Below are positions 33,706 to 42,800 of a stretch of 64,000 nt of DNA, one piece after another. This DNA is from a bacterium (GTDB lineage Bacteria; UBP6; UBA1177; JAKLFG01): assembly GCA_022709425.1 (NCBI GenBank), contig JAKLIW010000010.1:1-64000 (forward strand), written 5' to 3'. The position numbers and the translations under genes were made by a program. The notes beneath the pieces were generated by a model. The model was not told the DNA's origin. It was given only the letters and a program-made list of their open reading frames with translations, and did no database searches. Position 1 is the first letter of the stretch. The number at the start of each line of letters is the position of its first letter.

Positions 33706-34261
33706 CACTTACCTCGTCAGGGAACGGTACTATGCGCAGCTCGGCCGCTTCGCGCCGGAGTTTCGTTTTCAGGAACTCCCGGCCGCGGTGGAGGCGCGAC
33801 ATCACGGTGCCTATCGGTATCGCGAGCCGTTTGGCGGTCTGGTCGTAGGAAAGCCCCTCGACATCGACCAGATAACAGACCTCGTGCTGGTCGGAGGGCA
33901 ACTGGGCGAAGGCGTCGAGGAGCCGTTCGCGTAGCAGCGGATCGGTCGATTGAGCAGTCTGGGGGTCGGCGAAGTCTATCGTTTCGTCGTCCTCTGTGCG
34001 GAAGGTCGCCTCGGTCACCTCGCGGTTCGCCATATCTTTGGCCACGCGGTTGAGCCAGTTGTTCTTGAGGACGCGGAATATCCAAGTGCGGAAGGCGTCC
34101 CGCTCCTCGTAGGCTCCTTTTTTGGTCAGCAGGCTGGCGATGGTATCCTGCATGAGGTCGAGCGCCTTATCACGATTCCCGGTGATGAAGAGGCTGTAGC
34201 TGAACATCAGATCGAGATGGGCCGTCAGCACCTGTTTCATGTCGGTTGCGGTGCGGGTCAT
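33683..34261 (-). CDS. ECF-type RNA polymerase sigma factor
   Basis: 192 residues from ATG 34261, which has AGGAGG eight bases upstream; a TTG 27 bases further up is less likely. Region 2 contains ALDLMQDTIASLL and FRTWIFRVLKNNWLNRV; region 4 contains LPSDQHEVCYLVDVEGLSYD and the helix-turn-helix IPIGTVMSRLHRGRE. There is no region 3, as expected for an ECF. It overlaps the anti-sigma gene, its presumed inhibitor. Its target promoters are not known; no clear autoregulatory -35/-10 was found upstream. Confidence 0.92.
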   Translation of the reverse strand: MTRTATDMKQVLTAHLDLMFSYSLFITGNRDKALDLMQDTIASLLTKKGAYEERDAFRTWIFRVLKNNWLNRVAKDMANREVTEATFRTEDDETIDFADPQTAQSTDPLLRERLLDAFAQLPSDQHEVCYLVDVEGLSYDQTAKRLAIPIGTVMSRLHRGREFLKTKLRREAAELRIVPFPDEVSDEKRKAV

Positions 34262-34323
34262 AGGATGAACCTCCTCCGGTGCGCTCAAAACGGTCGATAA
34301 ACAGTAGAGGCGGTTATTTTATT

Positions 34324-34899
34324 TCATGAATCGAGAACATGGCATACATATCCATCGGTCGCGTTGTCGCGTGGGGTTATCTGTCCCGGATTACCAATGA
34401 CCAATGAGTGATCGGGAATATTGCAATTAACATAGGCGTTGGGGGCTATCAGAACATCGTTGCCGATATGTATGTTACCGACAATGACCGCCCCGGTCCC
34501 TATCCAGACGCGGTTCCCGATGGTGGGGTATCCGACCAGCTTCCCGCGATTGACCTGCCCGATGGTAATGGAGTGGGCGATGTTGCAGTTCTCCCCGATT
34601 TTTGAGCGGCCGTTAACGACCACCGTACCGAAATGACCAATATAAAGTCCCTTGCCGATGAGGGTACCGGGCGGTATCTGGAAGCCATAGCGATACATGA
34701 GGTGACGGACCAAAAGGTGCCAGAAAAAACCGCGCAGGGATCGTTTGGGATAGGCCGATGCGTGACGCCATGCATAGGTGTAAGTAAATCCCGGGTGGGG
34801 TCCGAACAACGCATACAGAAGGGGAAAAGAGGTCCGTTTCCCGCCATAACGGAACAGATCGGCGGCTATCGTTCCTTTGAGTGTGCGACGATCGATCAT
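34324..34899 (-). CDS. Serine acetyltransferase-like hexapeptide-repeat acyltransferase
   Basis: 191 residues; ATG at 34899 follows GGGAGG. The first 80 residues are helical with a FFWHLLVRHLMYRYGFQIPP segment, followed by left-handed beta-helix repeats (GKGLYIGHFGTVVVN, IGENCNIAHSITIG, IGNRVWIGTGAVIVGNIHIG). This is the short serine O-acetyltransferase/ LbH-SAT fold also used by polysaccharide acetyltransferases. Missing cysK neighbours make cysteine synthesis uncertain. It lies 62 bases upstream of the ECF gene on the same strand and has a near-consensus promoter. Confidence 0.82.
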   Translation of the reverse strand: MIDRRTLKGTIAADLFRYGGKRTSFPLLYALFGPHPGFTYTYAWRHASAYPKRSLRGFFWHLLVRHLMYRYGFQIPPGTLIGKGLYIGHFGTVVVNGRSKIGENCNIAHSITIGQVNRGKLVGYPTIGNRVWIGTGAVIVGNIHIGNDVLIAPNAYVNCNIPDHSLVIGNPGQITPRDNATDGYVCHVLDS

Positions 34900-34923
34900 G
34901 CGATACCTCCCGAACAGCACGAC

Positions 34924-34952
34924 ATAGTAGCCCAAACGATGCGTTGGGTCAA
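34924..34952 (-). promoter_or_regulatory. Promoter for the acyltransferase gene
   Basis: Minus-strand TTGACC (34952-34947), 17-base spacer, TACTAT (34929-34924). Confidence 0.7.
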
Positions 34953-34982
34953 TTTTCCCTCCCGCTGTTTTCCCTCCCGCTT
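34953..34982. repeat. Tandem 15-base repeat between divergent promoters
   Basis: TTTTCCCTCCCGCTG at 34953-34967, repeated with one mismatch at 34968-34982. It fills the space between the two -35 boxes, so it may be an operator. Confidence 0.8.
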
Positions 34983-35008
34983 GCATTCATTTCCCGTTCT
35001 GCTATACT
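34981..35008 (+). promoter_or_regulatory. Promoter for the folD-fabZ-dciA-hflX operon
   Basis: TTGCAT (34981-34986), 16-base spacer, TATACT (35003-35008). Leader about 25 bases. Confidence 0.7.
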
Positions 35009-35039
35009 CGGCGGGCTACTAACTGTGACGAGGTCACTG

Positions 35040-35873
35040 ATGCTACTCAAAGGTAAACCGGCGGCCGATGCGCTTATCGACAAGCTTTCCGCGTACGGGA
35101 CGCCGCCGCTCCGGCTGGCCGTTTTTCACCCTGCGGGCGACGCCTCGGCCGAAAGCTATCTCAAGGCGAAACAGAAGGCGCTGGCCCGTCTCAATTTCAC
35201 GATGGAACTCATCTCGCTGGAGAAAAATGCCTCGGCCGACGCTTTTTTTACGGCGCTCGACAAGGCGAACCGCGACCCCGGCATCCAGGGCATCATGGTC
35301 GAATTGCCGCTTCCCGGCGACATACCGGCGCACGAGGTGAATCTTCGGATAGACCCGAAAAAGGATGTCGACGGCGTTTCGTACCACAACCAAGGGCTCC
35401 TCTACGCCACCCGCGAGGAACGGATCGTTCCCTGCACGGCGCTTGGGGCGGTCCTTCTGCTGGAGCATTATCAGATCCCGCTCGCGGGGCGCCGTGTGCT
35501 GGTGGTGGGGCGGTCGAACATCGTCGGGATGCCGCTGTTCAAACTGCTTCTCAACCGCGATGCGACCGTCACGGTGGCTCACAGCCGGACGCCGGACCTC
35601 TCGCGGCTCGTCGGGCAGTTCGATGTCGTCGCGGTGGCGACCGGCAAGGCGGGACTCGTCCGGTCGGTCGATGTGCGTGACGGGGCGGCGGTGGTCGATA
35701 TCGGCATCAATGTGGGGCCCGACGGCGCTCTGTGCGGCGATTTCGTGCCGAAGGACGATAAAGAGGCGGATCGGATACACTATTCGCCGGTGCCGGGCGG
35801 CGCCGGGGTGGTGACCAACGCCGTGATGCTGCGCAATCTTATCGAATGTCATCGTATGCAACAGGGGAGGTAA
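35040..35873 (+). CDS. folD: FolD-like methylenetetrahydrofolate dehydrogenase/cyclohydrolase, divergent
   Basis: 277 residues, normal FolD length. Catalytic Tyr40 and Lys44 (SYLKAKQK) are kept, as are KKDVDGVS and the NADP-binding GRSNIVGMP at 157-165. Several signatures differ: the usual QLPLP is ELPLP (Glu89), PCTP is PCTA, and the PVPGGVGPMT end motif reads [10 protein letters not shown]. It supplies C1-folate for purines and other pathways, but the altered motifs may shift cyclohydrolase activity. A tight operon follows: fabZ begins three bases after its stop. Confidence 0.9.
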   Translation: MLLKGKPAADALIDKLSAYGTPPLRLAVFHPAGDASAESYLKAKQKALARLNFTMELISLEKNASADAFFTALDKANRDPGIQGIMVELPLPGDIPAHEVNLRIDPKKDVDGVSYHNQGLLYATREERIVPCTALGAVLLLEHYQIPLAGRRVLVVGRSNIVGMPLFKLLLNRDATVTVAHSRTPDLSRLVGQFDVVAVATGKAGLVRSVDVRDGAAVVDIGINVGPDGALCGDFVPKDDKEADRIHYSPVPGGAGVVTNAVMLRNLIECHRMQQGR

Positions 35874-35875
35874 GG

Positions 35876-36307
35876 ATGAGAGACATCGATGCGATCATGA
35901 AGGCGATACCGCATCGCTACCCGTTCCTGCTGGTCGACCGGGTGCTGGAGGAGGAGCCGGGGAAACGGATAAAGACGCTCAAGAATGTGACGGCGAACGA
36001 ACCGCACTTTCAGGGCCATTTTCCGTTCTATCCCATCATGCCGGGGGTTCTCATCGTCGAGGCGATGGCGCAGAGCGCCGGGATACTTTTCAGCGACGAG
36101 GGGAATTCGGGGAAAAAGATGCTTTTCATGGGTATCGATGCCTGTCGCTTCCGTAAAGAGGTGCGGCCGGGCGATCAGCTCATCCTCGATGTCGAGGTTA
36201 TCCAGCAGCGCGGCGGCATCCTCAAGTTCAAGGGGGTCGCGTCGGTCGACGGCAAGAAGGTGGCCGAGGCGGAGATGATGGCGGCGCTCGATGCCGGCAA
36301 TAACTAA
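35876..36307 (+). CDS. fabZ: 3-hydroxyacyl-ACP dehydratase FabZ
   Basis: 143 residues, ATG following GGGGAGGTAAGG. A hotdog-fold dehydratase of fatty-acid elongation. Catalytic His48 lies in HFQGHFP, and Glu62 in VEAMAQ; MPGVLI between them is conserved. N-terminal [13 protein letters not shown] is typical FabZ rather than FabA. Its stop overlaps the following gene by 17 bases. It sits apart from other fab or lpx genes. Confidence 0.96.
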   Translation: MRDIDAIMKAIPHRYPFLLVDRVLEEEPGKRIKTLKNVTANEPHFQGHFPFYPIMPGVLIVEAMAQSAGILFSDEGNSGKKMLFMGIDACRFRKEVRPGDQLILDVEVIQQRGGILKFKGVASVDGKKVAEAEMMAALDAGNN

Positions 36308-36743
36308 GATAATTTCAGATATTCCCGCCGACCGGGAGCTGTTGACGGCCGTTCTTTTTCAGTGGACCGCCATTGTGGGAAAAAAGAGCCGGAATATGCT
36401 GTTCCCGTACGAATTCGACCGGCGCAAACGGGTACTCAAGGTCGCGGTGCCCAATTCGATGGTCCGCGCCCAGTACGAACCGCTCCTGCCGCTCATCGTC
36501 GAAAAGATGGCGCGGATCCTGCCCGAGGCGCGGGTGGCCGGCATCGCGCTGTCGGTCGAGCCGCGGCATTTCGAGAAAAAAAAACGGCGTCCGCCGGCCC
36601 GTCCGCCGCGGCCCGCGCCCGATCCGGCGACCGTCGCCGAGGCGGAGCGACGGCTCATCGCGGGCGGCGTATCGCCCGAAAAGGCGCGGGTCCTAGCCGA
36701 GATAGCGGTCCTCATTGACGAGAAGCGGCGTGCGGATCACTAA
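36291..36743 (+). CDS. DUF721/DciA-like protein
   Basis: 150 residues. The first 90 match the DUF721 pattern: an N-terminal helix, [13 protein letters not shown], then strands [23 protein letters not shown]. DciA is the ancestral loader of the replicative helicase in bacteria lacking DnaC/DnaI. The C-terminal part is a Pro/Arg linker followed by a helical segment ([19 protein letters not shown]). It overlaps fabZ at its start and hflX at its end. The link to replication rests on the family. Confidence 0.78.
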   Translation: MPAITKIISDIPADRELLTAVLFQWTAIVGKKSRNMLFPYEFDRRKRVLKVAVPNSMVRAQYEPLLPLIVEKMARILPEARVAGIALSVEPRHFEKKKRRPPARPPRPAPDPATVAEAERRLIAGGVSPEKARVLAEIAVLIDEKRRADH

Positions 36744-38157
36744 ACACGAACTTACCGAACTTATCCTCGCAACGCCGGTCGAGAACTATCTGGTGATAGA
36801 ACTCTCGGCCGACGCGATGCTGAAAAACGCTCGCTATCAGACCGAATGGGCCGTTGCCGAGCATTTTCAGCGTTTCCGTCCTTCGAACCGTGTGCGGGGA
36901 CTTATCGTCGCGTCACGGCAGGAACTGGCGTTGCCCGATCCGCAGGGACTCCTGAACGAATGTCTGGTCGATCTGCTGATGCTGGTGGCGCGCGATGAAT
37001 CGGGGATCCCGACCACCGCGACGGTCCATCTGCGGACCGATACGGCGGCGCGGCACAAGAAATATCCCTTTTTTCTGATGCCGGAAGAGTTCTCCCTGCC
37101 GGTGCCGCGCGGCGCCGATACGGCGCTCCTGCTTTTCAACGGCGTCGGCGGCGACAAATCGTTCATCCGCGAAACGATGAAACTGGCGGCAGACGCCGGC
37201 TACCGCATCACCGCGACCGAGATGCTGCGCATCGAGGCGCTCACGCGGACCGGCGCCGAGACTCTGGGCGGGCGGCTCGCCGAGGCGGAGGGGTTCGACA
37301 CCGTCATCTTCGCCCGCGATCCCGGCGGCCGGGCCATCGCGACGCTTACCCGGCTTTCGGGCAAACGGATCATCACCCGCGAGGATCTCATCGTCTCGAT
37401 ATTCGAAAAACGGGCCGACGGTCAGAGCGGCAAACTCAAGGCGGCCGCATCGGCGACCGGGCGCGAACGGCTGGAGCATCACGAACGGTCGCACGGCCTG
37501 TCGCGCATCACCGGCGGGGTGGGGGCGCGCGGCCCCGGCGAAACGGTGCAGGAGGAGCGGAAACGGTCGCTCAAAGTGCGCCAGCGGCTCATCCGCACGG
37601 CGCTTGAGAAAGAGCGCGGTCGCCGCGAGAATCAGCGGAAATTCCGCGCTAGGACCAATCACCCGACCGTGGCCATCGTCGGCTACACTAACGCGGGGAA
37701 ATCGACCCTCTTCAACGCCCTCATCGGCGAGAAGGTGGTGCGCGAATCGGGCGAGTTCTTCTCGTCGATAGACCCGAAGATACGGCTCGTGTCGCTCTTC
37801 GGCAGGAAACTTTTCCTGCTCGACACGGTCGGTTTCATCGAAGGTATGTCGAAGGGTGTGCTTGATGCCTTCGAACAGACCTTCACCGAGATACTGAACG
37901 CGACGCTCATCCTGCAGGTGGTCGATCCGACCGACCGCGAATGGCGCGCAAAGAAACGGTATGTGGATGAACTGCTTGATGCCTGCGGCGTGGCGGTGGG
38001 ATCGGTCGAGGTGCTCTATTCCAAACGCGATCTGCTCAAAGAACATCTGCCCGACGGCGGGGAACGGTGCTACGCGGCACAGGACCGCGACGATATCCGG
38101 CGGCTGAAGAAGTTCGTTTTCGAACGGCTTTTCGGGGAGCGCGTCACGCCTCAGTGA
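36730..38157 (+). CDS. hflX: HflX-type ribosome-associated GTPase
   Basis: GTPase that splits stalled 70S ribosomes in stress. The HflX signature GGVGARGPGET lies near residue 262-272. G1 is GYTNAGKST near 318-326, and G3 is DTVGF near 365. The G4 motif is degenerate: SKRD in place of NKxD. The N-terminal 230 residues diverge from E. coli HflX. The start is uncertain: GTG at 36730 has a weak GAGAAG upstream; TTG at 36715 is the longest option. Both lie inside the previous gene. It ends convergent with ugd, overlapping by seven bases. Confidence 0.9.
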   Translation: MRITKHELTELILATPVENYLVIELSADAMLKNARYQTEWAVAEHFQRFRPSNRVRGLIVASRQELALPDPQGLLNECLVDLLMLVARDESGIPTTATVHLRTDTAARHKKYPFFLMPEEFSLPVPRGADTALLLFNGVGGDKSFIRETMKLAADAGYRITATEMLRIEALTRTGAETLGGRLAEAEGFDTVIFARDPGGRAIATLTRLSGKRIITREDLIVSIFEKRADGQSGKLKAAASATGRERLEHHERSHGLSRITGGVGARGPGETVQEERKRSLKVRQRLIRTALEKERGRRENQRKFRARTNHPTVAIVGYTNAGKSTLFNALIGEKVVRESGEFFSSIDPKIRLVSLFGRKLFLLDTVGFIEGMSKGVLDAFEQTFTEILNATLILQVVDPTDREWRAKKRYVDELLDACGVAVGSVEVLYSKRDLLKEHLPDGGERCYAAQDRDDIRRLKKFVFERLFGERVTPQ

Positions 38158-39476
38158 GGCAGGCCGACGCCGGAGTAAGTGAACAGTTCGCGGACCTGCG
38201 GGTCGCGGGAATAGACATTGCGCAGATCGAAGAAGAACTTGTCCTTCATCAGCGACCGTATCTGCGGCAGGTCCATGCCGCGGAACTGGTTCCATTCGGT
38301 CAGGATGATCACCGCGTCACAGCCGGTCACCGCCTCGTAACTATCGGCGCAGTAGGCGATCGCCTTCTCGTGGTCGGCCAGCCGCCATTTCGCCTCATGG
38401 AAGCCCTGAGGGCAGAAGGTCCGTATCGTCGCGCCCGCCTTGACCAACGCCGGGATGATGGTCAGCGACGGGGCGTCGCGCATATCGTCGGTGTCGGGCT
38501 TGAAGGTGAGCCCGAGGATGGCGAAGGTCTTTCCCTTCACCGAACCCATCGCGGTCACTATCTTTTCGACCATCTTCTGCTTCTGCTTCTCGTTGGCCTC
38601 GATGGCCGCCTTGACCACCATCAGTTCGACGCCGTGCTTCTTGCCGATGTCGTAAATCGCCTTGGTGTCCTTCGGGAAGCAGCTACCGCCGTAGCCGGGG
38701 CCGGCATGGAGGAACTTCGGCGATATGCGGCCGTCCATCCCCATCGCCTTGGCGATATCCTGCACATTGGCGCCGACCCGCTCGGAGAGGAGCGCCATCT
38801 CATTGATGAACGATATCTTCGCCGCGAGGAAGGCGTTCGACGCGTACTTGATCATCTCGGCGGTCTCTATCGTGGTGAAGACGAACGGCGTCTGGTTGAG
38901 GTAAAGGACCCGATAGACCTTCTGCATCGCCTCCTCGGCCTTCTTCCCTTCGGTGCCGATGACGACGCGGTCGGGATGGGTGAAATCGTGTATGGCGTGC
39001 CCTTCGCGCAGGAACTCGGGGTTGGAGACGACATCGAATTCGAACGAAACGCCGCGTTTCTTGAGTTCGTCGGCGACCGTCTTCTTGACCAGCTGGCCGG
39101 TCCCCACCGGAACGGTCGACTTGTCGACGATGACGGTGTACTTGTTCATGTAACGACCGATCTCCTTCGCGACCGCGAGGACATACTGCAGGTCGGCCGA
39201 ACCGTCGTCCTTGGGGGGGGTGCCGACCGCGATGAAGATGACGGTGGCGGTCTCGACCGTGTACTTCATATCGGTGGTGAACGATAGTCGTTTGTTGGCG
39301 ACATTGCGCTCGACAAGGGTGTCGAGCCCCGGCTCGTAGATCGGCATCTTCCCGTTTTTCAGAGCCGTTATTTTCTTCTCATCGATATCCATGCAGATGA
39401 CATCAAGGCCGAAATCGGCCAGACAGGTGCCCGAGACGAGTCCTACATAGCCGGAACCAACAACAGCGATCTTCAT
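38151..39476 (-). CDS. ugd: UDP-glucose 6-dehydrogenase
   Basis: Oxidises UDP-glucose to UDP-glucuronate for polysaccharides, with NAD. N-terminal Rossmann motif IAVVGSGYVGL, substrate residues Lys210 and Asn214 (EMIKYASNAFLA) and the catalytic Cys266 (GPGYGGSCFPKDT) are present. FKPDTDDMRDAPS marks the C-terminal domain. Length (441 residues) is standard. Start at 39476 has GGAGG. It ends the surface-polysaccharide region. Specificity for UDP-glucose against UDP-GlcNAc or UDP-ManNAc cannot be proven from motifs, but the sequence reads like TuaD/Ugd. Confidence 0.94.
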   Translation of the reverse strand: MKIAVVGSGYVGLVSGTCLADFGLDVICMDIDEKKITALKNGKMPIYEPGLDTLVERNVANKRLSFTTDMKYTVETATVIFIAVGTPPKDDGSADLQYVLAVAKEIGRYMNKYTVIVDKSTVPVGTGQLVKKTVADELKKRGVSFEFDVVSNPEFLREGHAIHDFTHPDRVVIGTEGKKAEEAMQKVYRVLYLNQTPFVFTTIETAEMIKYASNAFLAAKISFINEMALLSERVGANVQDIAKAMGMDGRISPKFLHAGPGYGGSCFPKDTKAIYDIGKKHGVELMVVKAAIEANEKQKQKMVEKIVTAMGSVKGKTFAILGLTFKPDTDDMRDAPSLTIIPALVKAGATIRTFCPQGFHEAKWRLADHEKAIAYCADSYEAVTGCDAVIILTEWNQFRGMDLPQIRSLMKDKFFFDLRNVYSRDPQVRELFTYSGVGLPH

Positions 39477-39512
39477 GCGTGCCTCCATTTGACGCGCGAA
39501 CAGTGTCGCACT

Positions 39513-39540
39513 ACCTTAACGATTTGAGCAATTAGGTCAA
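39513..39540 (-). promoter_or_regulatory. Promoter for ugd
   Basis: Minus-strand TTGACC (39540-39535), 16-base spacer, TAAGGT (39518-39513). Leader about 30 bases. Confidence 0.55.
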
Positions 39541-39551
39541 GAAAAGAGAGG

Positions 39552-40598
39552 TCAGCGGGTATGGGTTTTGAGGTTTTTTCCGAGGTCGGCACGTCGCAAG
39601 ATGATGATATTGATGAATCCCATGATGTAACCAAAGCCGTAACTAAAGTGAGTCATGAAGAAAGCGATGGCGACCAACAAGAAAAAACCGAATGAACGTC
39701 GTTCGGGCGGTTGCTGGAAGATGATGAGCATCGAGAAGGCGAGTATTGGGATAACATAGAGGCCGATGTAGGCGAGGAAAAGTGCCGCAGCGACAGTAGA
39801 GCAACAGGCGCTTATAGCCAGCGCGATGAGCCCAAGAACGAACAGCGGTGGGATTAACTGGCGTATGCTGCAGATAGTGCCGAACTTGCGGTTGACCTTG
39901 TTCTTCCAGTAGCCGTACTGGTAAAACATGCTCGCCGCCTTGTCGTACGATTCTCGGGCATAGTAACGGATGCGGAGCCACGGTAGCATCAGAATCTTTT
40001 CGCCCCGTGCGCGGAGTCGCATATTGTGTTCAAGGTCCTGTGCTCGAATGAACTCCTCGTCAAACGGGCCGAACGCATCAATGGTTTCCCGTTTCCATGA
40101 ACCGAACGGAACGGTGTCCACAAACCGTTCTTTGCCTTCCGGTGCGGTGCGGTAGGTGAGGCCCACGCCGACCGGATGACGCATCACCTCGGCGATCGCC
40201 TGCGCCCGGATGCTTTCGTCGCCCGGCAGGGTGACCCAGCAACCGCCGATATTGGCCGCAAGCCCCTTGGCGTGCCATGCGACCAGTTCGCGCACGTAAT
40301 TACGGGGATATTCAGAATGAGCGTCACAGCGGATGATGATATCGCCGATCGCTACTTTGAATCCGACATTGAGCCCGACCACCTGCGCGATGTCGGGGTT
40401 GTCGATCATCCGGACGAACGGGTGTCGTTCCATGAAGCCGGTCACGATATCGCGAGTACCATCGGTCGAATGACCGTCGATGACCAGTATCTCGGAACCG
40501 GTGCCGACAAAATCATACTCGTTGGTGATGATGCTGTTAAGGCACCGAGTGATGTACCTGCCTTCCTGAAAAGTTGGAATAAGTATCGATACTTTCAT
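39552..40598 (-). CDS. Family 2 glycosyltransferase with membrane anchor, ExoA-like
   Basis: 348 residues. GT-A start VSILIPTFQEGRYI, DGHSTDGT near residue 42-49 and a DAHSEYP metal/acceptor motif near 92-98, as in succinoglycan glycosyltransferase ExoA. Three to four helices at the C-terminus (LFVLGLIALAISACC and following) anchor it in the inner membrane, where it should extend a lipid-linked sugar. It has its own promoter at 40638-40666 inside the gap after the GT4 gene. Confidence 0.9.
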   Translation of the reverse strand: MKVSILIPTFQEGRYITRCLNSIITNEYDFVGTGSEILVIDGHSTDGTRDIVTGFMERHPFVRMIDNPDIAQVVGLNVGFKVAIGDIIIRCDAHSEYPRNYVRELVAWHAKGLAANIGGCWVTLPGDESIRAQAIAEVMRHPVGVGLTYRTAPEGKERFVDTVPFGSWKRETIDAFGPFDEEFIRAQDLEHNMRLRARGEKILMLPWLRIRYYARESYDKAASMFYQYGYWKNKVNRKFGTICSIRQLIPPLFVLGLIALAISACCSTVAAALFLAYIGLYVIPILAFSMLIIFQQPPERRSFGFFLLVAIAFFMTHFSYGFGYIMGFINIIILRRADLGKNLKTHTR

Positions 40599-40637
40599 GT
40601 CCTACCGTTCCACCGGTCGCCACAAAAGGCGTGCGGT

Positions 40638-40666
40638 ACTGTATGCTTTTTGAGAGGAAAATACAA
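40638..40666 (-). promoter_or_regulatory. Promoter for the ExoA-like gene
   Basis: Minus-strand TTGTAT (40666-40661), 17-base spacer, TACAGT (40643-40638), just after the stop of the GT4 gene. Confidence 0.55.
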
Positions 40667-40668
40667 GT

Positions 40669-41781
40669 TTAATTGACGTTGCCCGAGGAAAAATAATCCT
40701 CCCACTGCGCCACAATGTTCGGCAAGCCGAAACGATCGTAAGCGGAAGCCCGTATCCGCTCTCGATCCCAATTGCCGAGTAGCGCTGTTCGCATTTTTAC
40801 GGCAAGATCTTCGATTGACCCCTGTTGCGCTAGATAACCGTTGAGTCCTTCGATGATTATCTCCGAAGCGCCGCCGATGTCATGAAAGACGACCGCCGGA
40901 ATCCCGCAGGCGTTCGCCTCGATGAGGGCGTTGGGAAAACCTTCGAAAGCAGAGGGAAGTACCAGCAGGTCGGCGCGTCGCATGACGGCATAAGGATTTT
41001 TGATGAATCCGGCGAGGTGGACGCGCGCTGCAAGCCGTCGCTCCAATATATTTTCCAAGATGGTCTCTTTGTCGGGGCCGTCGCCGAGTATCGTCAGGTG
41101 CGCCGGTATATCGTTGAGACGAGAAAAGGCCTCGATAAGCATAGGATACTGTTTCTGGGGGTGCAGGCGGCCGACCGCGATGACCCTTTTTACCCCTTCG
41201 GGAAGTGCTACCGCTGATGGCAAGGAGGCCTGACGGTCGATGGCGGTGATGTCAACCGGATTGTGGATGACCGTTATCCGCTCCCCCGGCAGGCGGCAGA
41301 ACGACAACATGTCGTGGCGCATCGTGTCGGATTGAGCGACGATGCCGGTAAAGCGTCGGAAAAGGTGACGGTAGAGGAAGGAGAATATCCGACGGCGCAA
41401 CGGAGGCTGCAGGGCACTCCAGCGGGAGGGGGTGTTCGCCTCGCGGGCTATGAAGCGGATGCCGCGCGGCAGAAAAGGCATCAACAGGGCGAGCGGCAGA
41501 CTGACATAACCGTGGGTGGCTAGTACGATATCGGGCCGAAGGCGACGAATGACGGTGAAAAGCGCGGGAAGGGCGGTGAGCATACGTGATCGTTTCAGAT
41601 CGACGATCTCGACATCGGTCGCTACTTCGTCAAGGTAATCACCGTTTTTTTCAATAAGTATGAGTATTGGTCGGAAACGCTTCCGGTCAAGGGCGTTGAG
41701 AAGGCGGACGATGACCCGTTCGGCGCCGCCGCCACGCAGGTCGGGCAATATACAGGCGACGGAGATGCGCTCGTCGTTCAC
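40669..41781 (-). CDS. Family 4 glycosyltransferase
   Basis: 370-residue retaining GT-B enzyme. DLRGGGAERVI near residue 14 is the acceptor-side Gly loop, VIAVGRLHPQKQYPMLI starts the donor domain, and SAFEGFPNALIEANACGIP is the E(x7)E motif. Soluble or peripheral at the inner membrane. The start overlaps the ATP-grasp stop (ATGA), tying it to the opine-dehydrogenase/ATP-grasp module. Sugar donor and acceptor unknown. Confidence 0.92.
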   Translation of the reverse strand: MNDERISVACILPDLRGGGAERVIVRLLNALDRKRFRPILILIEKNGDYLDEVATDVEIVDLKRSRMLTALPALFTVIRRLRPDIVLATHGYVSLPLALLMPFLPRGIRFIAREANTPSRWSALQPPLRRRIFSFLYRHLFRRFTGIVAQSDTMRHDMLSFCRLPGERITVIHNPVDITAIDRQASLPSAVALPEGVKRVIAVGRLHPQKQYPMLIEAFSRLNDIPAHLTILGDGPDKETILENILERRLAARVHLAGFIKNPYAVMRRADLLVLPSAFEGFPNALIEANACGIPAVVFHDIGGASEIIIEGLNGYLAQQGSIEDLAVKMRTALLGNWDRERIRASAYDRFGLPNIVAQWEDYFSSGNVN

Positions 41782-42800
41782 CGATGATCATTCCTGTCGG
41801 TATGTTGAAGTATATCGAGGAAATGCTTGACCCGGAGCAGATAGGAACCGAATCGATTGAATTTTCCTTCTTCAAAGGCAAACTCACGGCCTTTGAGTGT
41901 TAAACGACCAGGTACGCCGTCGATGTACATCTGCGAGTCATTGTAGGAACCGAATATAGACTGTAATTCATTGATGAAATACTTGCCGTCAGCCGTTTCG
42001 AAGATGTCGACACACATAGACAGAAAGCCGCCGCGTTCGCAGATGTCCTTCACCATGAAAAGCAGTTCGTCCGGCGGTCGGATCCATCCCACGCGGCCGG
42101 AACCGCTGGCGAATTCGCCTTTAAGGAGTTTCTGATGGCCGAAGTAGGAATCGCCTATGCGGATGATACGCCATTCGTGGATGATTTTCTTATATTCCTG
42201 TGCTATGAGATAGTGGCGTTGGGTCACGCCGAACAGCGGCAACGGTATGCCGCCAAGACGGCGCCAGCGAATATGTCCTAGGGCGAGTAGTGGGTGTATC
42301 CGCCCGAAGACAGCATTAATGATGCGTCGTGCCTGACGACGGTTTTTGACGATCTCGACCGCCGTCGCGGCAGAGCCGACATTCGCCTTGAAGACGACCG
42401 GGTAGTCGGTACTGTCCGCGAACGCGAGCGCTTCCTGTTTCATCGAGAACACGCGGGTCTTCGGGTGAGGGAACCCGTGGTGTTCGAGCCAATAGCTCAT
42501 GTTGCGCTTGTTCTCGTAAATGAGTATCTCGTCGAGAGAGGGATAGACCGGATATCCGAGTGTCCGGTGCAGAAAATATACCCGTTCGTCGTAGATCGAT
42601 TTTTGTTCCTGTATTTCACAGGGCGGCCGTAACAGGAAGCCGTCGCACCCGCTTTCTTTGACCTGTCGGAGCCAGTCGGCGGCGCGCAGGTCGATCCGCA
42701 CGAACGGCACTCCCAGTTCCTCGCAGGAACGGACGTATTGTTCATGGTATTTATCGAACCCAATGCAGATGCCGAGCTTTGGATTTTTCACGAAATGCAT
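41778..42800 (-). CDS. ATP-grasp ligase in polysaccharide locus
   Basis: 340 residues of ATP-grasp, RimK-like plan: YENKRNMSYWLEHHGFPHPKT leads into the ATP-grasp N-lobe, YPVVFKANVGSAATAVEIV is the Lys/Gly nucleotide loop, and CVDIFETADGKYFINELQ carries the metal-binding Asp/Glu/Asn. Such ligases form amides from a carboxylate and an amine. The start lies 13 bases inside the opine-dehydrogenase-like gene, which suggests coupled action. A plausible job is amide linkage between an opine-like or amino acid residue and a uronic acid or amino sugar of the polysaccharide. The precise substrates are unknown. Confidence 0.85.
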   Translation of the reverse strand: MHFVKNPKLGICIGFDKYHEQYVRSCEELGVPFVRIDLRAADWLRQVKESGCDGFLLRPPCEIQEQKSIYDERVYFLHRTLGYPVYPSLDEILIYENKRNMSYWLEHHGFPHPKTRVFSMKQEALAFADSTDYPVVFKANVGSAATAVEIVKNRRQARRIINAVFGRIHPLLALGHIRWRRLGGIPLPLFGVTQRHYLIAQEYKKIIHEWRIIRIGDSYFGHQKLLKGEFASGSGRVGWIRPPDELLFMVKDICERGGFLSMCVDIFETADGKYFINELQSIFGSYNDSQMYIDGVPGRLTLKGREFAFEEGKFNRFGSYLLRVKHFLDILQHTDRNDHR

